A DNA stretch of 13,699 nt from a bacterium (GTDB lineage: Bacteria; Hydrogenedentota; Hydrogenedentia; Hydrogenedentiales; SLHB01), in the NCBI GenBank assembly GCA_024231375.1, contig JAAEQP010001810.1, positions 1 to 13,699 of the forward strand. Direction: 5' to 3'. The number at the start of each line of letters is the position of its first letter. Position 1 is the first letter of the stretch. Position numbers and translations under genes: made by a program. Below are positions 1 to 7,077 of the stretch, one piece after another. The notes beneath the pieces are model-generated. The model worked only from the letters and a program-made list of their open reading frames with translations, searched no databases and was not told where the DNA came from.

Positions 1-2418
1 ACGGCCATGCGCCGGAAGAAAGTGGTGTATCTCGTTCCACTAAAAGCGCTTGCGGAAGAAAAATACGAGGATTTTCAACAGAAATACACGCCCTACGGCA
101 TCAAAGTCATCATTTCGACCCGCGATCATCGCGAATTCGACGCGGATTTCGAAGACGGCAACTTTGCCATCGCGGTGGTGGTGTATGAAAAGCTGGCGCA
201 ATTGCTGGTGCGACGGCCCGAACGGCTCCATGAGATCCGGCTCATCATCGCGGATGAACTGGAACTGTTGTCCGACCCGGAGCGGGGTGCCCAGGCGGAG
301 TTGTTGCTGACGCGGGTCGTCAAGGTGCAAGAACAGGAGGCCCTCAAGACGCCGTGCCGCCTGATCGGGTTGTCGGCCGTTATCGGGCATGCGGACCGGT
401 TGGCGGAATGGATGCACGCGCGGCTGCTGACCTACGAGCGACGGCCCGTGGAACTGCGGTTCGGGGTATTGCACGAGGGGACGTTCCGCTACCGCACGTA
501 CAACGACTATTCCGAGGCGGAAGAGGAACTGGTGCCGTGCTATTCCGAATCGCCGTGGGAAATCCTCACGGAAAACCTGTGCGAACTGGCCGGCCGCGGC
601 GAATCGTGTCTGGTGTTCGTGAAGGCGCGCTACGAATCGCGCCGAGGCGCGGAGCTGTTGGCGGATCGGGTGGACCTGCCCCCCGCCGAAGACGCGTTGG
701 ACGCATTGCGCCAACTGGAACCGACCCATTCGCGGGATACGCTCTTGCAGACACTGGCCCACGGAGTGGCGTTTCACAACGCCGACCTGTCGCGCGACGA
801 GCGGCGGATTGTGGAAGAGGCGTTCCGGAAGGGCCATGCGCGGGTGATGGTGTCGACGAGCACCTTGGCGGTGGGCCTGAACATGCCGGCCCGGAACGTG
901 TTCATCACGGCCGACAAATGGCAGTACGACAGCCGGTTCGGGATGCCCTGGAAAGCGCCCATTCTCCGTTCCGAATACGAGAACATGGGGGGGCGCGCCG
1001 GCCGGTACGGCGGACAATTGGACTTCGGTCGGTCGATTCTGGTGGCCGCAACGCCTTTCGACCAGGAAACGTTGTGGCGGCGGTACGTGGAAGGGGAACG
1101 GGAAGAGGTCGAGCCGCAACTTGCGCGGGACCCGCTCGAAAACCACGTGGTCCGGTTGGTCACGTCGCGGGCGTGTGTCACGGAGGACGAGGTGCGCCGG
1201 TTCCTCGAGAGTACCTTGACGGGAACCTGGACCTGGACCCGTTCGCTTACCTTGGAGGAGATGGACGCGCGGGTACGCGCCGCCGTGAACCGTGCCGTCG
1301 ATCTGGGCATGCTGACCAAACAACCCGACGGGCTGCTCGAAGCGACGCCTTTCGGTCAGGCGGCCGCGGCCAAAGGCATCCTGCCTGCCACGGCCCAGGA
1401 CCTGGCGAAATGGATCCGCGAATCGGAAACGCGCATTTGGACCGAACTGGACCTGCTCCTGGCAACGGCGCTTACCCAAGACGGCCGCATGCTGCAAGTG
1501 ACGCTGACGTCGGGCGAATACGAGCACGCGGACTACGTGGGTATGATGAAACGCCTCACCCAGGACGAGGACCTGTCCGCGGACGTGCCGTTGAACCGGT
1601 TCCGCAACTGCAACCTCATGCCCTTCTACGAGGAGGTTCGCGCCATCAAGGTGGCCCTGATTCTGAGCGAATGGCTGGACGAGGCGGCGGTATTCGACCT
1701 CGAAGAGAAATACCATACGCTGTTGGGCCAAATCGGGGCCGCCGCCGATCAGTTGAGTTGGCTCGTCGACGCCACCGCCGCCATTGCTACGGCGGTCGGT
1801 GCGGGTGACGCATTCATTAAACGGTTGACGATTCTAGCCGAACGGTTGGCGTTCGGCGTGCGTGAAGCCACGTTGCCCATCGCGCGGCTCCGGCTACCGA
1901 GCCTTTCGCGAACGGCCATCGCGGCGATCGAGGTTCACGGCCTGCACACGCCCGAAACCCTCGCCGATGCCGCGCCGGGCCTGCTCGCCCAATGGATGTC
2001 GTCCGCAGACGCGCAGACCTTGCTCGAATGGGCCAAGGCGCACGCCCATCGCACCACCGCACCCGTCGAGTCCACGTCCACCGTGCTGGTCGTCGACGAC
2101 CGGAGGCCCGGCGAAATCCTGGTCGATGGTGTGACGGTTGCGCTGCAGGAGAAACAGTACCGCCTCATTCGCGTGTTGGCCGAGGCGCCGGGCGAATGCG
2201 TGCCGTATGACACCATCTACGACGCCGTGTGGGGCGAGGCCGTGGTGGAATCCGGCCAGATGCATTTCCAGAAACGTCGGTTGCTCGCACGTGTGAAAGA
2301 AGCCGTGCCCAGCCGCGCCGCGTTGGTGCGTACCATTCCCAAGCGAGGATTCGTGCTGGACCTGACGCCAAACCAAGTTGCATCGCCAGCCGTCCCTGCC
2401 GCATCTCCGGCGGCCTGA
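1..2418 (+). CDS. Ski2/Hel308-like superfamily 2 helicase with C-terminal OmpR/PhoB-type winged helix (5' partial)
   Basis: ATP-dependent nucleic-acid helicase, probably acting on DNA in the cytoplasm. The reading frame is open at base 1 and the first visible motif is Ia (VPLKALAEEK), so Walker A and the true start lie upstream; the ATG at 7 is internal. Numbering from that ATG: motif II DELE at 83-86, motif III GLSAVIG at 121-127, motif IV-like CLVFV at 201-205, GVAFHNADLS from 253, motif V VSTSTLAVGLNMPARNV at 282-298, motif VI NMGGRAGR at 326-333. A helical middle region follows, then a helix-hairpin-helix-like stretch at about 629-670, as in Hel308 domain 4/5. Residues about 699-787 match an OmpR/PhoB effector winged helix: LVDGV start, YDTIYDAVWGE helix, RTIPKRGFVLDL wing. 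Such a domain is normally found in response regulators, and its fusion to a helicase is unusual. Motif II has Glu where Ski2 proteins have His. The helicase call is firm; the biological role is unknown. Confidence 0.9.
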   Translation, partial: TAMRRKKVVYLVPLKALAEEKYEDFQQKYTPYGIKVIISTRDHREFDADFEDGNFAIAVVVYEKLAQLLVRRPERLHEIRLIIADELELLSDPERGAQAELLLTRVVKVQEQEALKTPCRLIGLSAVIGHADRLAEWMHARLLTYERRPVELRFGVLHEGTFRYRTYNDYSEAEEELVPCYSESPWEILTENLCELAGRGESCLVFVKARYESRRGAELLADRVDLPPAEDALDALRQLEPTHSRDTLLQTLAHGVAFHNADLSRDERRIVEEAFRKGHARVMVSTSTLAVGLNMPARNVFITADKWQYDSRFGMPWKAPILRSEYENMGGRAGRYGGQLDFGRSILVAATPFDQETLWRRYVEGEREEVEPQLARDPLENHVVRLVTSRACVTEDEVRRFLESTLTGTWTWTRSLTLEEMDARVRAAVNRAVDLGMLTKQPDGLLEATPFGQAAAAKGILPATAQDLAKWIRESETRIWTELDLLLATALTQDGRMLQVTLTSGEYEHADYVGMMKRLTQDEDLSADVPLNRFRNCNLMPFYEEVRAIKVALILSEWLDEAAVFDLEEKYHTLLGQIGAAADQLSWLVDATAAIATAVGAGDAFIKRLTILAERLAFGVREATLPIARLRLPSLSRTAIAAIEVHGLHTPETLADAAPGLLAQWMSSADAQTLLEWAKAHAHRTTAPVESTSTVLVVDDRRPGEILVDGVTVALQEKQYRLIRVLAEAPGECVPYDTIYDAVWGEAVVESGQMHFQKRRLLARVKEAVPSRAALVRTIPKRGFVLDLTPNQVASPAVPAASPAA

Positions 2419-2440
2419 GGGGAAGGTGCAGCCGCTTCCC
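2419..2440 (+). terminator. Weak hairpin just after the helicase stop
   Basis: Six pairs form between GGGAAG at 2420-2425 and CTTCCC at 2435-2440, with a 9-nt loop, immediately after the TGA. There is no T tract, so intrinsic termination is doubtful. It is the only stem near the stop that is not part of the downstream repeats. Confidence 0.2.
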
Positions 2441-2450
2441 ATGCGGAACC

Positions 2451-2549
2451 GGCCGCGACATAGCGCGGCCCTACCGCAGTGCCGCTCGATTCATGCGGTG
2501 ACCTCAATTCGTGCGTGGTGACGGGGTAGGGCCGACCTCCGCGTCGGCC
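2451..2549. repeat. Hairpin-ended intergenic repeat, full copy
   Basis: The left hairpin has arms GGCCGCG (2451-2457) and CGCGGCC (2464-2470) with loop ACATAG, followed by CTACC. A linker of about 47 bp runs to GGGGTAGGG (2523-2531). The right hairpin has arms GGCCGAC (2530-2536) and GTCGGCC (2543-2549) with loop CTCCGC. The two ends are mirror images (hairpin-CTACC ... GGTAGG-hairpin) but their stems differ in sequence. The linker aligns with copies at 2585-2648 and 12367-12451. There is no coding potential. It resembles REP/BIME-type structured repeats in design, but I do not recognise the family. Confidence 0.75.
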
Positions 2550-2584
2550 GTCTTCATGTGCATGTTAGGTGACCGTTCTAAGAC

Positions 2585-2648
2585 GGCCGCGACATAGCGC
2601 GGCCCTACCACGGCACTGCCCGGTTCACGTGATGACCGCAATGCATGC
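2585..2648. repeat. Hairpin-ended intergenic repeat, copy lacking the right hairpin
   Basis: The first 25 bases (GGCCGCG arm, ACATAG loop, CGCGGCC arm, CTACC) are identical to 2451-2475. The following linker (TGCCCGGTTCACGTGATGAC, then a segment ending ATGCATGCG) aligns with the linkers of the other two copies. No GGTAGGG-hairpin follows, so this copy is a left half or is decayed at its right end. Confidence 0.7.
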
Positions 2649-2766
2649 GGAGCGAGGCGCGCGGAAATGTTCGGCGATTTCGAAGCGTTTATGCCTTAAG
2701 GCGTTAGATAGCGCTGGTCTGGCGGAGCGCGGGAACCACGCGCTCGATCAGCACTTGTCCATTCAG
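2649..2766. other. Gene-free spacer with two inverted repeats
   Basis: This is the rest of the 440-bp spacer before the lipoprotein gene's -10 box. It holds the perfect 10-bp palindrome GCCTTAAGGC at 2693-2702. It also holds a perfect 7-bp inverted repeat, GAGCGCG at 2725-2731 and CGCGCTC at 2739-2745, with a 7-nt loop, ending 21 bases before the -10. Either could be an operator or an RNA stem. I see no convincing gene: the one open frame here crosses a repeat copy, has no ribosome binding site and shows no family signature. Confidence 0.4.
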
Positions 2767-2772
2767 TATAAT
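2767..2772 (+). promoter_or_regulatory. Putative -10 box of the lipoprotein gene
   Basis: An exact TATAAT lies in otherwise GC-rich DNA, about 86 bases before the ATG at 2859. There is no good -35 at 16-18 bp. TTCAG sits directly upstream, giving a TTC-NN-(-10) arrangement also seen at three other putative promoters here. CACTTGTCC at 2752-2760 resembles sequence near the promoters at 5457 and 13526. Start of transcription would be near 2779. Confidence 0.45.
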
Positions 2773-2824
2773 CGAGTCGGATTCAGCGCGATCGGACCCG
2801 ATTACACTGGATCGGACCCTGATT
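2773..2824. repeat. Three short imperfect direct repeats in the lipoprotein gene leader
   Basis: CGAGTCGGATT (2773-2783), CGATCGGACCCGATT (2789-2803) and GGATCGGACCCTGATT (2809-2824) repeat at a spacing of 16-20 bp, downstream of the -10 box. The last two share ATCGGACCC and a following GATT. They could be regulator binding sites or a small slippage repeat. Confidence 0.45.
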
Positions 2825-2858
2825 GACGCGCATTCACAACGACACGATAGAGGTTGTC

Positions 2859-4898
2859 ATGAAAGAAGTTGCACGCATCTCACGACGCAGATTTTTTACC
2901 ACAGGCGCCGCGGCTACCGCGGCCTTGACCGGGTGCGGCGGACCCAAGGAACCGGAGTCTCAGCCGCCCGAGCAGCAGCCCGCCGCCCAACCCGACGCAC
3001 CTCAACGGCCCAAGCCTGAGGGACGCGTCATCATCCTTGGATTCGACGGCGTTGAACCGTCCATCGTAGAAACCATGCTCGAAGCGGGTGAACTGCCCAA
3101 CCTCGCCAAACTGCGCGACCAAGGCGCCTACTCCCGCCTCGGCAGCACCATACCACCTCAATCGCCTGTGGCGTGGACTACCTTTGCCACGTGCAAGAAC
3201 CCCGGCGGCCACGGCATCTTCGACTTTATCCGGCGGCGGACGCGCGACTACTTCCCGCAGATTGGAACCGGGTCCAGCGATCATCCCAGATTCGCGCCGG
3301 ACGGCGCGGTGACGAAGCCCGCGGCTGGTGAGGCCTACCGCAAAGGGCGGTCTTTCTGGTCCGTGGCCGACGAGCAGGGCATCCGCTGCAAGATTCTCAA
3401 TGTACCCTTCGTATATCCGCCCGAAGTACTGAAACACGGGAAGATGCTCAGCGGATTGGGCGTGCCCGACATCCGTTGCACCGACAGCACGTTCTTCTCC
3501 TTGTCGGATGCCTACGAGAAGCAGGAATCGGCCGCGGGCGGCGTGCGGCTTCCCCTCAAATTCGACGGCGACGTTGCTACGGCCATGGTGCCCGGAGCGC
3601 GCGATCCCCGGAAGAAGAGCAGCAGAGAACCCGGCGCCTACGTCGAAACACCCGTGAAAGTCACGGCGGATCGCGCCGGCAAACGCCTGAAGATCGAAGC
3701 CGCCGGCGCCACGCTCGACCTCGCCGAGGGCGCATGGTCGGAATGGGTCCGCTACGCCTTCGAGATTACGCCCAAGTTCACGGTGCATGCCATCAGCCGG
3801 TTCTTTGTGGCCGAAGTGGGCGAACAGGTGCGTCTCTACATGGCCTGTCTCCAATTCGACCCGAAAGACCCGTACATCCCTTACTCGGAGCCCAAGTCCT
3901 ACTCGGCCGAGTTGGCGGACAAGTACGGTCTGAAGAAGACCATTGGCTGGGCCTTCGACACCCACGCGCTCCGGCAGGATGCCCTCACCGAAGACGGCTT
4001 CCTACAGGACGTAGAGCGGACCATGGCGTGGCGCGAACAGCTCACGCTGGATGAACTGGACCGCGACGACTTCGATCTCATCATTTCGGCGTGGACCGCC
4101 ACCGACCGGGTCGGCCACATGTTCTGGCGGTTCCGCGACAAAGAACACGCCATGTACGACGCAGCCCTCGCAGAGAAGTATGGGCGCGCCCTCGAAGGTA
4201 CCTACGAGAAGATGGACGAGGTCGTCGGCAAGGTTTCGCAACGCCTGAAAGAGGGCGACCTGCTCATCATTCTGTCCGACCACGGATTCGGGACGTACCG
4301 CATCGGCTTCAACGTGAATACGTGGCTAGTGCGGAATGGATATGCCGTGCTGGAAGGCCAAACCGATCCTGAGACGGCTGTGGGAGCCAAGGGCTGGCTG
4401 TTCGATTTCGATTGGGCCAAGTCCCGTGCCTACGCCATCGGGTTGAGTTCCATGTATGTCAACGTCCAAGGCCGCGAAGGCAAGGGCATTGTGCCGCCTG
4501 GCGAAGCGGATGCATTGATTGCCGAACTGAAGGAGAAGCTGCTGGCAGTCACCCATCCCGAGACCGGCGACAAGGTGTTCGACGCCATCTACACCCGCGC
4601 CGATTTCAGCGGCGAAGCCATAGACGCCGCGCCCGACATCGTGTTCGGTTACGCGAAGGGGTACCAGAACACCAAGTCCACTGCGAAAGGATCGGTGCCC
4701 GCGGATCTCTTTGAGACCTGCAAGGACAAGTGGAGTGGCGAGCACGCGGCCAGCGACATGGCGAGTACGCCCGGCATCCTGTTCGCCAATCGCGCGTTGA
4801 CCAAGGATTCGCCCGCGATTCAGGATCTTGGGGTCACCACGCTTGCCTTCTTCGGCATTGAGCCGCCCAGCGATTACGAAGGCGCCGCGATCACCTGA
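2859..4898 (+). CDS. Tat-exported lipoprotein, type I phosphodiesterase/nucleotide pyrophosphatase-like (alkaline phosphatase superfamily)
   Basis: 679-aa two-metal phosphate or phosphonate ester hydrolase, predicted to be exported folded and lipid-anchored. The N-terminus has a twin-arginine motif SRRRFF (8-13), a short Ala-rich segment and a lipobox LTGC (Cys26), followed by a Pro/Gln-rich tether (about 29-54). Superfamily metal-site residues are visible: D63 in LGFDG, D416 and H420 in TDRVGH, D474-H475 in LSDHGFG, H629 in GEHAAS. Aligning QSPVAWTTFAT with the family pattern places the nucleophile at Ser102. HGIFDF (about 118-123) is typical of this branch. I chose ATG 2859 over TTG 2823 because AGAGG lies 5 bases before it and the signal sequence then starts at the N-terminus. 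It is monocistronic, with a candidate -10 at 2767 and a terminator at 4922. The substrate (nucleotide, phospholipid or other ester) cannot be told from sequence. Confidence 0.9.
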   Translation: MKEVARISRRRFFTTGAAATAALTGCGGPKEPESQPPEQQPAAQPDAPQRPKPEGRVIILGFDGVEPSIVETMLEAGELPNLAKLRDQGAYSRLGSTIPPQSPVAWTTFATCKNPGGHGIFDFIRRRTRDYFPQIGTGSSDHPRFAPDGAVTKPAAGEAYRKGRSFWSVADEQGIRCKILNVPFVYPPEVLKHGKMLSGLGVPDIRCTDSTFFSLSDAYEKQESAAGGVRLPLKFDGDVATAMVPGARDPRKKSSREPGAYVETPVKVTADRAGKRLKIEAAGATLDLAEGAWSEWVRYAFEITPKFTVHAISRFFVAEVGEQVRLYMACLQFDPKDPYIPYSEPKSYSAELADKYGLKKTIGWAFDTHALRQDALTEDGFLQDVERTMAWREQLTLDELDRDDFDLIISAWTATDRVGHMFWRFRDKEHAMYDAALAEKYGRALEGTYEKMDEVVGKVSQRLKEGDLLIILSDHGFGTYRIGFNVNTWLVRNGYAVLEGQTDPETAVGAKGWLFDFDWAKSRAYAIGLSSMYVNVQGREGKGIVPPGEADALIAELKEKLLAVTHPETGDKVFDAIYTRADFSGEAIDAAPDIVFGYAKGYQNTKSTAKGSVPADLFETCKDKWSGEHAASDMASTPGILFANRALTKDSPAIQDLGVTTLAFFGIEPPSDYEGAAIT

Positions 4899-4921
4899 CC
4901 GTGGCTTCGTATAGGCTTCCT

Positions 4922-4964
4922 GGAGGGACCTTTCCAAATTGGAGGGTCCCTTCAGTTCGTTTTG
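4922..4964 (+). terminator. Intrinsic terminator of the lipoprotein gene
   Basis: A perfect 7-bp stem forms between AGGGACC (4924-4930) and GGTCCCT (4945-4951), extendable inward with G-U pairs, followed by a T-rich stretch ending TTCGTTTT (4956-4963). It starts 24 bases after the TGA. The minus-strand gene ending at 4968 could also use the stem, but no T tract follows in that direction. Confidence 0.75.
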
Positions 4965-4967
4965 GCC

Positions 4968-5411
4968 TCACTCCAGCGGCAGATCGCTCAGACGCTGCTG
5001 GAGTTCCTTGGCTCTCGAGAGGATTTTGATCAACTGGCGGGTGCGTTCCGGATCGCCGATCCGTTTCGATTCATTCAGTGCAGTGGTCAGCGCCTCCACC
5101 ATCTGGGTCGTCTGTTCGCTCATCTGCTCCGCAAGCTGGGCAGGACTCGGCACGCGTGTTTCCAGCATCACGCGCGGTCCCAGATCGATCCCGGCCTCGG
5201 CCAGATCCTCTCCACCCAGGGGCAACGATGCCGATTCCACCACCTTGAACAACTCATGCTGGTTCAGGAACTCCAGCAACTCATCCTCGCCGATGTCGCC
5301 GCACGCTTCGTCCTCGCGGATATGCCGAAGCAGCCGGTCAACAGGCACCATCGGATTCGATACCTGCTTGAGATAACTCAAGCAGCGCTGTTCCGCCGCT
5401 TCCAGGTTCAT
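4968..5411 (-). CDS. Conserved-looking small protein of unknown function, C-terminal helical/coiled-coil
   Basis: 147-aa soluble protein with no signal peptide or membrane segment; I do not recognise the family. Residues 1-60 are helical and end in DELLEFLNQHELFKVVE, which has the feel of a small winged-helix or helix-turn-helix fold (inference only). Residues about 86-145 are rich in Gln, Glu and Leu with heptad-like spacing (QLAEQMSEQTTQMVEALTTA, later LIKILSRAKELQQRL) and probably form a coiled coil. I chose ATG 5411 over the upstream ATG at 5477: GAGGAG lies 9 bases before 5411, and a good -10 box (5457-5462) falls inside the longer frame, so the longer start would precede the transcript. 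The stop lies just past the terminator of the convergent lipoprotein gene. The upstream enolase-like gene runs the same way, 105 bp away. Confidence 0.75.
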   Translation of the reverse strand: MNLEAAEQRCLSYLKQVSNPMVPVDRLLRHIREDEACGDIGEDELLEFLNQHELFKVVESASLPLGGEDLAEAGIDLGPRVMLETRVPSPAQLAEQMSEQTTQMVEALTTALNESKRIGDPERTRQLIKILSRAKELQQRLSDLPLE

Positions 5412-5456
5412 TCGTACGATCTCCTCACCCCGAGCCGTCTCTCCGTTGCATCCTTG

Positions 5457-5482
5457 ATTGTAGCGAACACACGACAAGTGTT
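5457..5482 (-). promoter_or_regulatory. Putative promoter of the small unknown gene
   Basis: On the minus strand, TACAAT (5457-5462) is preceded by TTCGC and, 9 bases upstream, by AACACTTGTCG (5472-5482). No standard -35 lies at 17 bp. AACAC and GTGTT form an inverted repeat (5466-5482) just upstream of the -10. Transcription would start near 5450, giving a leader of about 39 nt to ATG 5411. TGTTCGCTAYAATC is shared, with one difference, with the putative promoter at 12500. Confidence 0.4.
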
Positions 5483-5516
5483 GCCAGCGAACCGGCCCAT
5501 GCTTGCCGTCGAGGGC

Positions 5517-6920
5517 CTAGCTGAACTCCGCCACAGGTTCCGGCAATTCGCGCACAATCCTATCGAGGCCATAGCCGAACCCCGGACCGCCAAGGGTCGA
5601 GAGGTCGACCACGCCGTCGCGGCGCTTGTACAGACCTGGATGCACTGCCTCCTCGGCCGCGGAAGCCTCCGGATAGAACTGCATGGCGTTGGTTTCCACA
5701 CCCATGATTGTGCCTGCGTATGCTGCAAGCAGCACATGGGGCGCCTGGGCCAGCATGGGGTTCGTCAGATCCTGCACCATCAACGTCATGCCGTGCGCCT
5801 TCGCCCAACACATGGACAGGAGCGCGCCCGTCTGGGTCTTGCACGTCTTCAGCGCCACACCCGTCCAGCCGAGCGACCGCCCCAGCTTCACGAGATGCCA
5901 GTCGTGGGCGCTTTCGTCCATGAACAACGGCTTCCGTGCCGACACGCCATGCACGTCGATGCGATGCTCCTCCAGGTCGTACGGGAAGGGCTGTTCCACA
6001 TACAGAATCATGCCGTAAATCCGGGGGTGTTCCTCCACCAACCGGTCGAGAATGTCGTTCACGTATGCCGGGTCCATGACCGTGCAGTTGAAATCCGTCG
6101 TCAACCAGTCCGCGCCGCCCGCGATGGCGATCTCACCCACCTTTACCAGACGGTCGTAGTCCCATGCGCTATCGTTGCCCCGGAGTTTCACCTTCAGGCA
6201 GTTCAACCCGTCCCGCGCGATCCAGTCCGCCAACAAGACAGGATACCCGTCGTCCGGTTCGGAGCCGGTCAACTCCGACGCATCAATGAGGTCCTTGCCG
6301 CCAACGAGATGCCACGCGGGCATCCGGTCCGGCACCGGCGAAGCGAAGAAGTCGGCTGGGTACTTCCCCGCGAACGATACGTCCGCACCGTCGGCAGGCG
6401 TCAGATACGCTGAGAGGTCCGTGTTCATGTGCTCAGCGGTGTAGGTGTCGTACGTCGGCACGCCGTGGAGCACGCCATAGGCGTCGTGTACCGCGATGTC
6501 GAAAAGCGAGCAACAGACCAGCGCCGCGAGCAAGGGCATGGGTTCCACGTCGCCGCGCTCGGCGTTGAACGACTCCAGCAACTCCTTCAGCGAACCTTCC
6601 TGGAACGCGTGACCCAATTCCATGGGATGGCCTGCTTCTTCGAGCGACGCCCACGCCGCCGCCAGCCGGGTGCAGAATGCCTTGAGCGCCTCGTGCCGGT
6701 CGTCGTACGACAAGGCGCTGGGCCAGACCCATTGCACGCTCAGAGGTGTTTCGCCCCAACCCTCGGCGGTGCGGCCGTCGCCGCCTTCCACTTTCACGCG
6801 TGCGCGCGCACAGGTTACGTAGGTGAGGGTTTCCGTACCGAACTTCAGCGGCACCCGTGTTTCCACGGGCAAGAACCACAGCGCGGCTTCACGAACCCGC
6901 GCGTCTGTTTGCTTCGACAT
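5517..6920 (-). CDS. Enolase-superfamily enzyme (mandelate racemase/muconate lactonizing-like)
   Basis: 467-aa cytoplasmic Mg2+-dependent enzyme that would abstract a proton alpha to a carboxylate (racemase, dehydratase or cycloisomerase); the substrate is unknown. The C-terminal barrel shows catalytic Lys in K243-V-K245 (LKVKLRG), metal ligands D276 (TDFN), E309 (YVEQP) and D335 (FMDES), and a second-side Lys at K358 (ALKTCKT). This is the KxK...K pattern of the MLE-like branch. The N-terminal capping domain includes EGWGETPLSVQW (53-64). At 467 aa it is longer than the usual 350-410 aa, with extra sequence between the capping domain and the barrel (about 160-235). The start has GGGAGA six bases upstream. 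It is divergent from the dehydrogenase operon at 7116 across 195 bp, so co-regulation is likely. It could dehydrate or epimerise a sugar acid, but this is inference. Confidence 0.88.
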   Translation of the reverse strand: MSKQTDARVREAALWFLPVETRVPLKFGTETLTYVTCARARVKVEGGDGRTAEGWGETPLSVQWVWPSALSYDDRHEALKAFCTRLAAAWASLEEAGHPMELGHAFQEGSLKELLESFNAERGDVEPMPLLAALVCCSLFDIAVHDAYGVLHGVPTYDTYTAEHMNTDLSAYLTPADGADVSFAGKYPADFFASPVPDRMPAWHLVGGKDLIDASELTGSEPDDGYPVLLADWIARDGLNCLKVKLRGNDSAWDYDRLVKVGEIAIAGGADWLTTDFNCTVMDPAYVNDILDRLVEEHPRIYGMILYVEQPFPYDLEEHRIDVHGVSARKPLFMDESAHDWHLVKLGRSLGWTGVALKTCKTQTGALLSMCWAKAHGMTLMVQDLTNPMLAQAPHVLLAAYAGTIMGVETNAMQFYPEASAAEEAVHPGLYKRRDGVVDLSTLGGPGFGYGLDRIVRELPEPVAEFS

Positions 6921-6958
6921 GCTGCTTCTCCCAGTTGCACTGCAAAGGGTCGCGACCG

Positions 6959-6964
6959 ATTATG
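6959..6964 (-). promoter_or_regulatory. Possible -10 box of the enolase-superfamily gene
   Basis: CATAAT on the minus strand matches the consensus at five of six positions and would start transcription near 6952, about 31 bases before the ATG. No convincing -35 is seen at 17 bp, and the TTC element of other putative promoters here is absent. Confidence 0.3.
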
Positions 6965-7060
6965 CCAGCCCTACCCATCCAAAGGAAAACGGAGCGATCA
7001 CTGAAACAGGGACGACCATGAGCCGAGGGTTGCGCACGAAACTCTCGAATGGGAATCGCG

Positions 7061-7070
7061 CCTCGCGAGG
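7061..7070. promoter_or_regulatory. Palindrome in the divergent control region
   Basis: CCTCGCGAGG is a perfect 10-bp palindrome in the 195-bp spacer between the divergent enolase-like gene and dehydrogenase operon, 46 bases before the dehydrogenase start. It is a candidate operator, but short GC-rich palindromes are common in such DNA. Confidence 0.3.
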
Positions 7071-7077
7071 TGGTATC

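Noticed and set aside
40..1731. Long open frame (563 codons) on the minus strand opposite the helicase
   Set aside because: It mirrors the helicase codons, its product is rich in Arg, His and Pro with no domain signature, and the plus-strand frame has clear helicase motifs.
1..2418. Helicase as part of an anti-phage defence island
   Set aside because: Only one helicase is visible, with no nuclease, methyltransferase or other defence partner beside it; what lies upstream is not in the window.
2451..2648. CRISPR-like or insertion-sequence end interpretation of the intergenic repeats
   Set aside because: Unit number and spacing are irregular, there are no spacers of uniform length, no transposase and no target-site duplications that I can see.
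2569..2826. 85-codon plus-strand open frame in the spacer before the lipoprotein gene
   Set aside because: It starts just before a repeat copy and runs through it, the -10 box and the direct repeats; it has no ribosome binding site and no recognisable family.
2823..2858. Upstream TTG start for the lipoprotein gene
   Set aside because: It would put 12 polar residues before the Tat signal, and the ATG at 2859 has a well-placed ribosome binding site.
4962..6413. Long plus-strand open frame (483 codons)
   Set aside because: It is antisense to both the small unknown gene and the enolase-superfamily gene, whose reading frames carry motifs and ribosome binding sites; its product resembles no family.
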